Notes: generated from the letters alone by a model not told the origin. Counted from the first letter of the stretch, positions 49,357 through 58,682 are shown. The stretch: 64,000 bases of DNA from Cyanobacterium sp. Dongsha4 (GCF_036345015.1 NZ_CP084098.1:682001-746000), one strand, 5' to 3'. Translations and numbers: made by a program.

Positions 49357-49917
49357 ATGAACTTAATCAGTATAGAAAAAGAAAAACTAGCTATTTCACC
49401 TCTACAATTACATTACTTGGGCGATCGCACCCTTAGACAAAATGCGAAAAGAATCAACAAAATAGATGATAGTGTCAGAGAGTTAGCCAAACAAATGTTG
49501 CAAACCATGTACACAGAAAACGGTATTGGTTTAGCCGCGCCCCAAATAGGTGTACACAAACAAATGATTGTCGTCGATTGTCAACCCGATAATCCTGCAT
49601 CTCAAGCAATGGTATTAATAAATCCTGAAATTACAAAATTCAGTAAAGATTTATGTGTTGCCGAAGAAGGTTGTTTAAGCATCCCCAACGTTTTTCTTGA
49701 CGTAATTCGTCCTCGAAATATAGAACTTACCTATAAAGATGAATCAGGCAAAAAACATAAAATTAAAGCATCTGGATTACTTTCCCGTGTAATTCAGCAC
49801 GAAATGGATCATCTTCATGGCATATTATTTGTAGATAGGGTAAAAAATAGTATTGCTTTAGGAGAAGAATTGAAGAAAAAAGGTTTTTCCATCGAAGCAG
49901 TTCAACCAGTTCATTAG
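49357..49917 (+). CDS. def: Peptide deformylase
   Basis: Removes the formyl group from the N-terminal Met of new proteins, using a metal (iron or zinc) in the cytoplasm. All three motifs are intact in the 186-residue protein: GIGLAAPQIG near residues 57-66, EEGCLSIPN with the metal Cys near 105-113, and QHEMDHLHG with both His ligands and the catalytic Glu near 147-155. It follows the RND pump by 99 bases and is probably monocistronic; ybaB is 154 bases further on with its own putative promoter. Confidence 0.96.
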   Translation: MNLISIEKEKLAISPLQLHYLGDRTLRQNAKRINKIDDSVRELAKQMLQTMYTENGIGLAAPQIGVHKQMIVVDCQPDNPASQAMVLINPEITKFSKDLCVAEEGCLSIPNVFLDVIRPRNIELTYKDESGKKHKIKASGLLSRVIQHEMDHLHGILFVDRVKNSIALGEELKKKGFSIEAVQPVH

Positions 49918-50071
49918 AAAAAATGGGGTTTGGAGTAAAAATCAAGAGCTATTCAGGAAAAAACTAGATAAATTGATTTTATTTCTCAGAACATATAATG
50001 AAGCTAGGAATAAATACCTGATCAAGATATAATTTTGTTGTTTGTTTATAAAAAATATTAAGGAAAATACC

Positions 50072-50416
50072 ATGGCAGAAAAAAAAGGATTCGGTTTAGG
50101 CTTAGGTAAAATGAAAGAACTAGCTAACGCCTTCCAAAAAGCTCAACAAATTCAGGAAGATGCTAAAAAATTGCAGGAAGAATTAGAAACCATGCAAATT
50201 GAAGGGCAGTGCGAAAACGGTTTAGTTGTAGTCACCATGAGTGGCAATCAAGAGCCTTTAAAAGTAGAAATAAAACCCGAAGCTATGGGAGAAGGAGCAG
50301 AAAAACTTTCTGAAATGGTGACAGAAGCTGTTAGAAACGCATATCAAATTTCTACTACTACTATGCGTGAAAAAATGGAAGCGTTAACAGGTAATCTTGG
50401 TTTACCCGGAATGTAG
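50072..50416 (+). CDS. YbaB/EbfC nucleoid-associated protein
   Basis: A 114-residue small dimeric DNA-binding protein of the YbaB/EbfC family. I chose the ATG at 50072, seven bases after AAGGA at 50060-50064; an upstream in-frame TTG at 50042 lacks support. The N-terminal helix [20 protein letters not shown] and the central [20 protein letters not shown] strand pair are typical, and it ends with a Gly/Leu/Pro tail. A TATAAT at 49994-49999 with TTGATT 15 bases upstream is a possible promoter. Family members bind DNA non-specifically; here the gene lies apart from dnaX/recR. Confidence 0.92.
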   Translation: MAEKKGFGLGLGKMKELANAFQKAQQIQEDAKKLQEELETMQIEGQCENGLVVVTMSGNQEPLKVEIKPEAMGEGAEKLSEMVTEAVRNAYQISTTTMREKMEALTGNLGLPGM

Positions 50417-50429
50417 TTCAATTAGTGAA

Positions 50430-50580
50430 TAGGTTATAGAAGGGCAAAGGGCAAAGTTAAAAGGGCAAGGGGCAAGGGGCAAGGGGCAAGGGGCAAGGGG
50501 CAAAGGTGAAGAATTAAGAATTAAAAACTCCTAACCCCGAACTCCTAACTCCTGACTTCTACTTATTTTATTACTTGTTA
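50430..50580 (+). repeat. Composite heptamer repeat element (forward orientation)
   Basis: The modules AGGGCAAAGGGCAAAGTTAA, GGGGCAA x5, AGGTGAAGAATTAAGAATTA, AAAACTCCTAACCCCGAACT, CCTAACTCCTGACTTC occur in the same order as at 12556 and 22667, lacking the AACACCCC end. Confidence 0.8.
50469..50503 (+). repeat. Pure heptamer tandem array GGGGCAA x5
   Basis: Five perfect 7-bp units run without a break, preceded by diverged GGGCAAA units. This is the STRR type of short tandem repeat known from cyanobacteria. Confidence 0.92.
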
Positions 50581-50606
50581 TTTTGGGCTTTATTTATTAA
50601 GGAAAA

Positions 50607-51092
50607 ATGGAGAAAACAAAACTATTATTTGTCTGTTTAGGGAATATATGTCGATCGCCTTCAGCAGAAAATATCATGAATCACTTAATAGAAAAAAAAG
50701 GTTTAACGGAACAATTTGAGTGTGATTCCGCAGGAACATCAAATTATCACATCGGTTCATCGCCTGATAGAAGAATGAAGGAAGCGGCTAGAAAAAGAGG
50801 CATAGAATTGAGAGGAAAGGCAAGACAAATAGAAGAATTTGACTTGGAGTATTATGACTTAATTTTGGCAATGGATAAGTCTAATTATCACAATATTTTA
50901 GCTTTAGATCCCAAAGGCAAATATAAACACAAAGTTAAATTAATGTGTGATTTTGCTAAAAATTTTACAGATCAAGAAGTACCTGATCCCTATTATGGTG
51001 GAGAATCAGGTTTTAATTATGTCATCGATTTATTATTAGATGCTTGTCAAGGATTACTAGATTATTGTCAAGAGAAAATGGTGAAAGGCTAA
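50607..51092 (+). CDS. Low-molecular-weight protein-tyrosine phosphatase
   Basis: A 161-residue cytoplasmic phosphatase. The P-loop C-x5-R is at Cys10-Arg16 (VCLGNICRSPSAE), the general-acid Asp is in VPDPYYGG near residue 129, and DLILAMDKSNY is the conserved middle block. Family members remove phosphate from tyrosine-phosphorylated proteins, including exopolysaccharide kinases, but no kinase or exopolysaccharide gene is adjacent. It is flanked by repeat-filled spacers and is convergent with the ABC exporter. Confidence 0.94.
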   Translation: MEKTKLLFVCLGNICRSPSAENIMNHLIEKKGLTEQFECDSAGTSNYHIGSSPDRRMKEAARKRGIELRGKARQIEEFDLEYYDLILAMDKSNYHNILALDPKGKYKHKVKLMCDFAKNFTDQEVPDPYYGGESGFNYVIDLLLDACQGLLDYCQEKMVKG

Positions 51093-51205
51093 TTTTTTTT
51101 AGAATCTTCTTTTTTCCCATAATTAATTGAGTTCAATGAAAAAATCATTGAATAATCAGGATTTGAAACCTATTAATTATAGTTTATGTCAACTATCAAC
51201 ACTGT

Positions 51206-51236
51206 TGCCTGTTGCCCATTCCCCATTGCCTACCTT
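51206..51236 (+). repeat. Short remnant of the composite repeat
   Basis: TGTTGCCTGTTGCCCATTCC followed by CCATTGCCTACC. It lies between two convergent genes, as most copies of the element do. Confidence 0.55.
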
Positions 51237-51269
51237 AATCAACAATTTTAGATCTAATCTAAAGTGTAA

Positions 51270-53039
51270 CTATTCCCCTGTCTGCACTCTCCATAAATTG
51301 CTATAGACTCCGCCTTTTGTAACTAAATCCTCGTGTTTACCTTGTTCGACAATCTGCCCTTTTTCTAAAACATAAATACAGTCTGCGTGGCGAATGGTAG
51401 AAAGACGATGGGCAATCATAATGGTTGTTCTATTTTCTGTAATATGAGTTAAAGAACGTGCGATCGCAGCTTCAGTGTCATTGTCAACGGCAGATGTAGC
51501 TTCATCAAGGATGAGAATAGGAGGGTTTTTGAGAATAGCCCTAGCAATAGATAAACGTTGTCTTTGCCCCCCTGATAATTTCTGCCCTCTTTCTCCGACG
51601 ATAGTATCATATGCTTCAGGTAATGACATGATAAAATCGTGGGCTTCTGCCATTTTTGCGGCGTTGATAATTTCCTCATCACTAACATGGGGATTACCAT
51701 AGGCGATATTTTCCCTTACACTGCCATGAAATAAAAACACTTCCTGAGATACTAAACCAATGGCACGACGTAAATCATAAAGCACTATTTCTCTTATATC
51801 CATACCATCAAGAGTAATGCTTCCTTTTTGAATCTCATAGAAACGTAATAATAACTTAACTATGGTACTCTTTCCCGAACCTGTTGAACCAACAATGGCA
51901 ATAGTTGCCCCCGCAGGTATTTCTAAATTAAATTCTTCGATAACTGGTTGTCTTTGATGATAGGCAAAGGTAATATGATTAAATGCGATCGCACCTTTCA
52001 CATTTTCTAAGGCTAGGGGAGTATCTCCCGAATGAATGGTAATAGGAGTATCTAGTAAATCCATAACTCTGGCAGTGGAAGCCATCGCCCGTTGATATAA
52101 GTCTAAAGTTTGCCCAAGACGAGTTAAAGGCCATAATAACCTTTGGGTCATAAATACTAATACGCTATAAGTACCTACTGCTAAATTGCCTTTCTCTACT
52201 TCCATCCCCCCGAATAAAAGAATCGCAGTAAAAGCCACTAAAATCACTAAACGAATTAAAGGCACAAAAGCCGCACTCAGAGCGATCGCTTTTTGGTTAC
52301 TATCTAAATAGGCTTCACTATCTTTTCTTACCCGTTGAATTTCATAATGTTCTGTGGTGAAACTTTTGATGGTTGTAATGCCCGTCAAATTATTGGCTAG
52401 TCTGCCATTAAGTAAACTAACCTTTTCTCTCACATCACCATAACGAGGGGCTAATAGTTTTTGAAATGCGATCGCACCCCAAATAATTACAGGAATTGGA
52501 AGAATTGTCATCCAAGCAGTAGAAGGAGAAAGAAAGAAAAAAGCTCCACTGATAATAACCACAGTAGTTAAAACCTGTAAAATTTCATTTGCCCCCACAT
52601 CCAAAAATCTTTCTAACTGGTTAATATCATCATTCAAAATCGACAACAATCTTCCCGTGCTACGACTTTCAAAATACTCCAATTCCAAATCCTGAATATG
52701 ACTATAAGCATTAAGCCTTAAATCATGTTGAATATTCTGAGCTAAATTACGCCATAAACGCTCGTATCCATACTCAAAAAGCGATTCTAAACCCCATATA
52801 ATGACCGATAGTATCGTTAAAACTGTTAATTGACCAAAAACATCCTTCACTCCAAATTTAGCGATGATAGAGTCTTGTTTTTGAACAACCACATCCACTG
52901 CCGCCCCAATTAACACAGGAGGAGCTAAATCAAACAACTTGTTAAGAATAGAACAGGTTACAGCTTGATAAATGGAAGAGCGATATTTACGAGAGTATTT
53001 CAACAACCGTGATAGAGGATGATTGATGTCAGAATTCAT
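51270..53039 (-). CDS. ABC exporter half-transporter (MsbA/MDR type)
   Basis: A 589-residue fused membrane-ATPase half-transporter that should work as a homodimer or with a second half. Six spans cover about residues 20-320. The nucleotide-binding domain starts near 355 and has Walker [10 protein letters not shown] (about 384-392), signature [14 protein letters not shown] (about 488-501), Walker [13 protein letters not shown] (about 508-519) and the H-loop in [14 protein letters not shown]. Its closest well-known relatives are lipid and multidrug exporters; the substrate is unknown. Monocistronic on the minus strand, divergent from an unknown gene. Confidence 0.94.
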   Translation of the reverse strand: MNSDINHPLSRLLKYSRKYRSSIYQAVTCSILNKLFDLAPPVLIGAAVDVVVQKQDSIIAKFGVKDVFGQLTVLTILSVIIWGLESLFEYGYERLWRNLAQNIQHDLRLNAYSHIQDLELEYFESRSTGRLLSILNDDINQLERFLDVGANEILQVLTTVVIISGAFFFLSPSTAWMTILPIPVIIWGAIAFQKLLAPRYGDVREKVSLLNGRLANNLTGITTIKSFTTEHYEIQRVRKDSEAYLDSNQKAIALSAAFVPLIRLVILVAFTAILLFGGMEVEKGNLAVGTYSVLVFMTQRLLWPLTRLGQTLDLYQRAMASTARVMDLLDTPITIHSGDTPLALENVKGAIAFNHITFAYHQRQPVIEEFNLEIPAGATIAIVGSTGSGKSTIVKLLLRFYEIQKGSITLDGMDIREIVLYDLRRAIGLVSQEVFLFHGSVRENIAYGNPHVSDEEIINAAKMAEAHDFIMSLPEAYDTIVGERGQKLSGGQRQRLSIARAILKNPPILILDEATSAVDNDTEAAIARSLTHITENRTTIMIAHRLSTIRHADCIYVLEKGQIVEQGKHEDLVTKGGVYSNLWRVQTGE

Positions 53040-53308
53040 GAATAGGAAGATATAATTTTGATTGAAATATAAGTCTTTATTATAAAACTAGACTGCATGA
53101 ACTAGACGTATTCCGATGCAATCTCTGAATAACAGCTTGGTGTTTCAGCAAGAATATTTGATGTAGTTAGGTTTCAGGCAACAGGTAACAGTAAAAAATC
53201 AACTATTTCCTTGTAGAAATTGATTTTAGTTTAATTTTGCATTCGTGTTTAATCAAAGAGTTTAAAATGCTGATAGTTTTTCCATGAAAACCTAAGCTAA
53301 GAAGCATT

Positions 53309-53332
53309 TACAAGTAAATTTTCAAGTAAATT
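53309..53332 (+). repeat. 12-bp direct repeat upstream of a promoter
   Basis: TACAAGTAAATT and TTCAAGTAAATT lie back to back, centred about 47 bases before the predicted transcription start, a usual position for an activator site. Confidence 0.6.
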
Positions 53333-53351
53333 AATGAGCTATCAAAACAGA

Positions 53352-53360
53352 TGCTATAAT
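53352..53360 (+). promoter_or_regulatory. Extended -10 promoter (TGCTATAAT)
   Basis: A consensus TATAAT at 53355-53360 with TG at the extended position, 51 bases before the ATG at 53411. No recognisable -35. Confidence 0.6.
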
Positions 53361-53410
53361 TTTGTCATAAGCTAATCAAAAAGCCTTTACCCTTCCACGA
53401 TGGATAAGTC

Positions 53411-54382
53411 ATGAAATCTCAATCGGAATTACAAACAAAACCTTGGTGGAATCGTCCTTTATTTGGTGGAGTTAGTTTGATAGAAAGGATTTGGGGGGCT
53501 TTAAATCGTCAAGAAATACCTGAATTAGCATTATCGCTACATGATACTGAATTCGAGGAGTTAGAAAAGATTTTTCCGACAATGAAAATGCTTGATAATG
53601 AGCAATATACGGATGAGTTTTTGCTATATATAAGAATCAAGAATAAAGTAGAAAATAACTTAGAAGAATATAAGGGTTTACATACTTTTATTAAAATTTT
53701 TAGCTTTACTACTAGGCATATTAATTATTTTCGTACTATCAGAAGAATAGAGCTAGATTTTCAGGGTAAGACTCAGGTAGAATTATATAATTTTATCGAC
53801 GAACAATTAAACTTAACTTCTGACCCTAATTTATTTAATCAGATAGTAATAGAAGAAATTGATAGACTGATAAATATTATTCGTAATGAACCAACTAAAG
53901 AGGCTTTATTATCTTATAAAAATGCGATCGATGCTATTAGTAAAGATGAGATAGGTTTAAATTTATTAATCTTATTTAAAAAATATAATCTAAGTGACTA
54001 TTCAATTTTTAATGTTATCAATGCAATCTTAAAAAAATTAAAAAAACAGAATTTAGAAACGTTGAAGGCTTTAGTATTAGTGGTTAAAGTTAACTATGAT
54101 GAATTAGAAAAACTAGGGCATCTAGTTGGTATTCCTAATAATGAAGATAAGGTTATTATTTATGCAAAAATCCTTCAGTATATAGCACTTTCTTACCGTT
54201 ATGAAAATTTACTTTATCGTTTTAATCAACTTTTGGAAGTAGTCAAAAATTGGAATAAGCAATATCAAACCTTACTACAAATTAGACAGGAATATCCTAG
54301 TCATAAATATAAAATACCAGAGTCTTTTCTGAAAACTATTCCGGGGGAATATATATATAATAAATATCAAGAATTTATTTAG
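53411..54382 (+). CDS. Unknown soluble helical protein
   Basis: A 323-residue protein that I do not recognise. It opens MKSQSELQTKPWWNRPLFGG, continues with a region rich in Glu, Leu and Ile and has no membrane span or signal peptide, so it should be cytoplasmic and all-helical. It ends KTIPGEYIYNKYQEFI. The codon use is very AT-rich, like the unknown gene at 1403. It is alone, has its own extended -10 promoter with a direct repeat upstream, and is convergent with the LPG-synthase-like gene. No function is suggested by the context. Confidence 0.72.
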   Translation: MKSQSELQTKPWWNRPLFGGVSLIERIWGALNRQEIPELALSLHDTEFEELEKIFPTMKMLDNEQYTDEFLLYIRIKNKVENNLEEYKGLHTFIKIFSFTTRHINYFRTIRRIELDFQGKTQVELYNFIDEQLNLTSDPNLFNQIVIEEIDRLINIIRNEPTKEALLSYKNAIDAISKDEIGLNLLILFKKYNLSDYSIFNVINAILKKLKKQNLETLKALVLVVKVNYDELEKLGHLVGIPNNEDKVIIYAKILQYIALSYRYENLLYRFNQLLEVVKNWNKQYQTLLQIRQEYPSHKYKIPESFLKTIPGEYIYNKYQEFI

Positions 54383-54450
54383 ATTAATTTCAGTTTGGTA
54401 TAAGGGCAGATTTGGCAGAGTAATGAGTAATAATTATTCTTCTTTCTTCC

Positions 54451-55383
54451 TTAGCCTTTTGTTTGTTGTGCTTTTTCTTTTAACGAGTATAGTAACCAAG
54501 CAAAGTAAGCGGTAAGGGTTTCAGCAACAATACTACTGAAGCGAAATAAGGCAACAACGATAATTATTTTATCACGGGGAAAGATAGTTGGATCTAAAGA
54601 TGCGATCGCAACTGCTTCAAAAATACCTAAACCGCCGGGGGCACCGGGTACAATTAAACCAATTAACCATGCGAAACTAAAAGCAGTCAATATTTGAGGA
54701 ATTAAGATAACATTTAAGTCAATAAAAGGTATCATTAAAGCCATAAAAGCACTACCTCTTAAAAGCAAAAAAAATAGCTCTCCCATTAAAGGTAAAAAAG
54801 GATATTTATTTAATTGAATATTTGTCTCTACTTTCCCTTTATTTATTACTAATTTCTTCAAAACTGGGTTAATAAATTTAGGATGAATTCCCATTAAAAC
54901 TATTAATATAAAAATTAATAATAGGGAAAAAATAAAAGGAGAAAACTTTACTTCTAAAATTCCTAAACTAACGCTAAATATGGTAATTAATAAAGATGCG
55001 ATCGCCATTAACAAAGGTTCAAGAACCACAGGAAAAGTTCCCAAGGCAATACTATCACCTTGATTTTGAATTGCTTTTACCCTGCCTACAAAATGCCATA
55101 TATTACCCGGAATATACTTACTGATATTCGTAATTAAGTAAATTTTTATCGCAGAAAAACCACCTAGTTTACAGTTAAATAAAGCTAAAATCCAAGTCCA
55201 TACCCAAGCCGAAAAAACATGAGCAAAACTATTTAATATTAAACTAATAAAAATAAGTAAAAAAAGATAATTATTAAATTCTACACTTGTAATGCTACGC
55301 CAATTATTAATAATAGTAGTGGCTAAAAAAAATAGAGTTATTCCAAAAATAAAATAGCGAAAAAACTGCTTTAATAACTTCAT
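54451..55383 (-). CDS. Lysylphosphatidylglycerol synthase-type transmembrane protein (UPF0104)
   Basis: A membrane protein with about eight spans of the flippase-like UPF0104/AglD family. I chose the ATG at 55383 (310 residues, MKLLKQFFRYFIFGITLFFL). An upstream ATG at 55410 would add nine residues encoded entirely by dispersed repeat C, so it is less likely. Family motifs visible are NISKYIPGNIWHFVGR near residues 85-100 and the Gly/Pro-rich GLIVPGAPGGLGIFEAVAIA near 243-262. The soluble aminoacyl-transferase domain of true MprF is absent. Relatives may flip or transport lipid-linked sugars. Downstream of glgB on the same strand, separated by repeats. Confidence 0.88.
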   Translation of the reverse strand: MKLLKQFFRYFIFGITLFFLATTIINNWRSITSVEFNNYLFLLIFISLILNSFAHVFSAWVWTWILALFNCKLGGFSAIKIYLITNISKYIPGNIWHFVGRVKAIQNQGDSIALGTFPVVLEPLLMAIASLLITIFSVSLGILEVKFSPFIFSLLLIFILIVLMGIHPKFINPVLKKLVINKGKVETNIQLNKYPFLPLMGELFFLLLRGSAFMALMIPFIDLNVILIPQILTAFSFAWLIGLIVPGAPGGLGIFEAVAIASLDPTIFPRDKIIIVVALFRFSSIVAETLTAYFAWLLYSLKEKAQQTKG

Positions 55384-55385
55384 TA

Positions 55386-55432
55386 ACCTGAGTTCGGGAT
55401 AAATTTTCATCTATGAGTGATGACGAAAAGGC
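55386..55432 (+). repeat. Dispersed repeat C, copy 2
   Basis: ACCTGAGTTCGGGATAAATT, then TTCATCTATGAGTGATGACG and AAAAGG. Only a handful of differences from 22626-22672. Confidence 0.8.
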
Positions 55433-55553
55433 AATAGGGAATAGGCAATAGGCAACGATGCACAGAAGAATAGTTGATAATTACTCATTACTCCCCTAAA
55501 CCTGAAACCTGCAACCTGACACCTATTTCCGAACTCCGAACTCCTAATTCTGG
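55424..55553 (+). repeat. Composite heptamer repeat element (forward orientation)
   Basis: AAAAGGCAATAGGGAATAGG, CAATAGGCAACG, AATAGTTGATAATTACTCAT, TACTCCCCTAAACCTGAAAC, CTGCAACCTGACACC, TTCCGAACTCCGAACTCCTA. It follows repeat C directly, the same pairing as at 22626-22846. Confidence 0.78.
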
Positions 55554-57500
55554 TTATTGAACTTTTTTAAACATAGTCATAGACAATGGAGGAACGGTTA
55601 TTTCTAAAGCATAAGGCCAGGGGCAATGATTCCAATCTTTAGTTTTCACTTTTTGATTTACTACTCCACTACCACCATATTTAAGATCATCGGTGTTCAT
55701 GATTTCTTCATAAGTACCAGCCTCGTTGACTCCTAACCAATAGTGATAGTAAACGTCGGGTTTGAAGTTACACACTACCACTAAGACTTCGTGAGTGTTT
55801 TTATCTCTACGCATAAAAGTAAGCATACTGCGTCCTGCGTCATGGCAATCAATCCATTGGAATCCATCATGGCTGAAGTCATCGGTATAAAGGGCAGGTT
55901 GACTGCGGTATAAAGTATGCAAATCTTTGACTAATTGTTGTAATTGACGGTGAGGTTGCCAATCTAATAACCACCAGTCGAGATCGAGAAAATATTTCCA
56001 TTCTCGTCGTTGTCCTAATTCCATGCCCATAAAGAGAGTTTTCTTACCGGGATGGGCGAACATATAACCAAACAATAGGCGCATATTTGCCATTTGTTGC
56101 CATTCATCCCCCGGCATTTTTTGCCATAGGTGTCCTTTACCATGTACAACTTCATCATGAGAGAGGGATAACATAAAGTGTTCAGTAAAAGCATACCACA
56201 TACTAAATGTTAACTTATTGTGGAAGTTGGGGCGATCGTGGGGATGGGCAAGGAAGTATTTTAAAGTGTCGTTCATCCAACCCATATTCCATTTATAGTC
56301 AAAGCCTAAACCGCCGTATTTGGTAGGTTGTGAAACGTTTTCCCAAGTGGTAGATTCTTCGGCGATGGTTAAGACTCCGGGGTAGTTTTCCTTGATGGCG
56401 TTGTTTAATTGGCGGATAAAGTCGATTCCTTCAATGTTTTCTCTGCCCCCGTATTGGTTTCTTACCCATACTTCTCTTTCATAGTCAAGGTAAAGCATGG
56501 AAGCTACTGCATCGACTCGAATGCCGTCTATGTGGTATTTTTCTAACCAGAATAAGGCACTGGCAATTAAAAAGTTACGGACTTCGTTGCGTTCATAGTT
56601 AAATACTAATGTACCCCATTCTAAGTGTTCCCCTTTACGCCAGTCGGAGTATTCATATAAATGTGTACCGTCAAAACGGGCTAATCCATGTTCGTCTTTG
56701 GGAAAATGCCCCGGCACCCAGTCGATCAAAATTCCGATACCTTCTTGGTGGGCGCGATCGACGAAATACATGAAATCTTGGGGGCTTCCATAACGGGAAG
56801 TGGGGGCGAAAAAGCCGACTACTTGATAACCCCATGAACCATCGAAGGGATGTTCGGTAATGGGCATTAATTCAATGTGAGTATAGCCCATGTCTTTAAC
56901 GTAGGGGATGAGGCGATCAGCTAATTCTCGGTAGGTTAAAAATCTTGCACCTTGTTTATCTGGTACTGGTACGATAACACCATTTTCGGGAGGATTCTCA
57001 ATATTTTCGTGCATCCATGAGCCTAAATGAACTTCATACACAGAAATAGGTTTTTCGTAAGAGTGGTTTTGGTGTCTTTGAGTTAACCAAGTGCGATCGC
57101 CCCATGTATAAGATATATCTCGCACAATAGAAGCAGTAGCAGGGCGAATTTCCTGTTCAAAGCCGTGAGGATCAGTTTTAAAGCAATTATAACCGTGATG
57201 GTTTTTGACAGCGTATTTATATTTATCTCCTTCCTTCATCCCCGGCATAAAGATTTCCCAAATACCCATGTTGTTGCGTTTCATGTTGGTATGTTCCGCT
57301 TGCCAGTTGTTGAAATCTCCCACTAGGGATACATTCTGAGCGTTGGGCGCCCACACAGCGAAATAAACCCCCGATTTGCCGTCTCTTTCCGTTAAATGAG
57401 CCCCTAATTGTTCATAAATGCGATAATGAGTCCCTTCGCCGAATAAGTATAAATCAACTTCACTAAACCAATCTTGTTGCTTTGTTTGTGCCATAATCAT
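55554..57500 (-). CDS. glgB: 1,4-alpha-glucan branching enzyme, short form
   Basis: GH13 enzyme that makes alpha-1,6 branches in glycogen. At 648 residues it lacks the N1 domain (about 110 residues) found in E. coli and Synechocystis GlgB: it begins just before LYLFGEGTHYRIYEQLGAHL. The CBM48 domain (about 40-130, FAVWAPNAQNVSLVGDFNNW) is present. The catalytic barrel holds nucleophile Asp330 (DGIRVDAV), acid/base Glu381 (LTIAEEST) and His448-Asp449 (SLSHDEVVHG). ATGs at 57500 and 57494 are both possible; I kept the first. The upstream 160 bases contain no missing N1 coding sequence. An unknown gene lies just upstream on the same strand. Confidence 0.95.
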   Translation of the reverse strand: MIMAQTKQQDWFSEVDLYLFGEGTHYRIYEQLGAHLTERDGKSGVYFAVWAPNAQNVSLVGDFNNWQAEHTNMKRNNMGIWEIFMPGMKEGDKYKYAVKNHHGYNCFKTDPHGFEQEIRPATASIVRDISYTWGDRTWLTQRHQNHSYEKPISVYEVHLGSWMHENIENPPENGVIVPVPDKQGARFLTYRELADRLIPYVKDMGYTHIELMPITEHPFDGSWGYQVVGFFAPTSRYGSPQDFMYFVDRAHQEGIGILIDWVPGHFPKDEHGLARFDGTHLYEYSDWRKGEHLEWGTLVFNYERNEVRNFLIASALFWLEKYHIDGIRVDAVASMLYLDYEREVWVRNQYGGRENIEGIDFIRQLNNAIKENYPGVLTIAEESTTWENVSQPTKYGGLGFDYKWNMGWMNDTLKYFLAHPHDRPNFHNKLTFSMWYAFTEHFMLSLSHDEVVHGKGHLWQKMPGDEWQQMANMRLLFGYMFAHPGKKTLFMGMELGQRREWKYFLDLDWWLLDWQPHRQLQQLVKDLHTLYRSQPALYTDDFSHDGFQWIDCHDAGRSMLTFMRRDKNTHEVLVVVCNFKPDVYYHYWLGVNEAGTYEEIMNTDDLKYGGSGVVNQKVKTKDWNHCPWPYALEITVPPLSMTMFKKVQ

Positions 57501-57660
57501 ATTATTTTATAATTGCTTGATGAACTTGGGATAATTTGCGATTAATTTTATTATTTATTAATAATATTCATTTTTATTTTTTTTGCTATTTTTTCACCGT
57601 TAGCATTCAGTCAGCTTTTTCGTTGCTAATTAATTCCTAATTCCTAACAGAGGAATTGTT

Positions 57661-58371
57661 TTATAGCTCAATGCCTGTTTCTTTAAATAGTTCCACCATA
57701 TCTTTAGCCATTAATTTGTCTTCACATAACATAGATAAACAACGTTTAGCAAAGTAGTCATCATTTTGAATCTTTTTCACTAAAAACTCTTTAATGGTAG
57801 TAGGATTAACTTTTTGAGGGACATATAATTTTTCAATGTCTTTAGGATTACGAGGAATAAATAGTTTTCTTTCCTCTATGGCTTCATCTTCATAAATTAC
57901 CTCTTTACTTACCCATTCCCAATCAACCCGTTGAATCCACAATTTTTCATCGGTGTAAATAGAGTTGATATTGAGGGTTAAATCATCGGTGACATACCAG
58001 TAAGTTTCTGAATCATCATACATCGCCCCTTCTAAACTATTGGGTATGGTAATATGACGACCAGAAAAAGTACGAATATTTACATTGGCGTTTTCAGTGG
58101 TACGGTAAGCCAATTTTAAACGAAGGTAAAGCCCTTCTTTTTCATATTTATTCTTGCGAGGCAATACATTACGGAAACAAATTGCCGCACCAGCTCCATA
58201 AATCTCAATTAATCCTGCTTCTTGATCTAAATACCAATTATCTCCATAAATTGCCGCATTTACGGCTAATGCTGTGCCTTTTTGTCCTAACACATCTGTT
58301 TCCTCTGTGTAGTAAGGACGAGGCATAACGGTTTTGCGGACTAAGGGGAAAAATTCTCTTTTTAGTTCCAT
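57661..58371 (-). CDS. Unknown beta-rich protein upstream of glgB
   Basis: I do not recognise this 236-residue protein. It has no signal peptide or membrane span. The middle (about 35-150) is beta-strand-rich with many aromatic residues (YGDNWYLDQEAGLIEIYGAG, ETYWYVTDDLTLNINS, WIQRVDWEWVS), as in lectin- or carbohydrate-binding folds, while the last 60 residues are helical (IKEFLVKKIQNDDYFAKRCL). It sits 160 bases upstream of glgB in the same direction, so co-transcription is possible. A link to glycogen is only a context guess. Confidence 0.75.
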   Translation of the reverse strand: MELKREFFPLVRKTVMPRPYYTEETDVLGQKGTALAVNAAIYGDNWYLDQEAGLIEIYGAGAAICFRNVLPRKNKYEKEGLYLRLKLAYRTTENANVNIRTFSGRHITIPNSLEGAMYDDSETYWYVTDDLTLNINSIYTDEKLWIQRVDWEWVSKEVIYEDEAIEERKLFIPRNPKDIEKLYVPQKVNPTTIKEFLVKKIQNDDYFAKRCLSMLCEDKLMAKDMVELFKETGIEL

Positions 58372-58491
58372 GTTTAATCTATATCGTTACTAACGTGATA
58401 ATTGGGTCTAGTTTAAGTTTTGATTAATGGTATTTTTCAAATCTGGTGTCATATATAATCTGTTAAGGTCTTAGTGTCAAGAGAATTAAGA

Positions 58492-58682
58492 ATGATTAAG
58501 TTTAAATACGATCCTCATAAAAGTCAATCAAATGTAAAAAACATGGTATGGATTTTGTTGAAGCACAACAGTTGTGGCAAGATGAAGACTTACTTGAAAT
58601 ACCTGCCAAAACAGAAACTGAACTAAGATGGGTTGTAATTGCTAAACTAAAAGAGAAATATTAGACTGTTGTAATTACTTAC
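58492..58682 (+). pseudogene. Decayed BrnT-type toxin gene (frameshift, stop and truncation)
   Basis: From the ATG at 58492 the frame reads IKFKYDPHKSQSNVK, the usual opening of BrnT ribonuclease toxins. After the six-A run at 58535-58540 the matching frame shifts: KHGMDFVEAQQLWQDEDLLE then IPAKTETELRWVVIAK follow in another frame, as if one A were lost. An in-frame TAG at 58662-58664 sits where a conserved Trp (KYW) would be, and TVVITY-like sequence continues after it until it runs into menE. About half the usual 90 residues are left, and no BrnA antitoxin gene follows. Family recognition is from memory. Confidence 0.75.

Larger units (their letters stand above)
53040..53410. other. Gene-free divergent spacer
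   Basis: 371 bases between the ABC exporter and the 53411 gene. It holds a short repeat-like segment AGGTTTCAGGCAACAGGTAA at 53164 and the promoter features listed separately. Nothing else was recognised. Confidence 0.5.

Noticed and set aside
50430-50580. CRISPR array
   Set aside because: The units are 7 bp without spacers, and no cas gene is in the window.
55384-55410. Upstream ATG as start of the UPF0104 gene
   Set aside because: The extra nine codons are entirely dispersed repeat C and the next Met matches the usual start of the family.
58492-58664. A functional small toxin gene
   Set aside because: The family-like sequence needs a frameshift, is cut by an in-frame stop and lacks the antitoxin.
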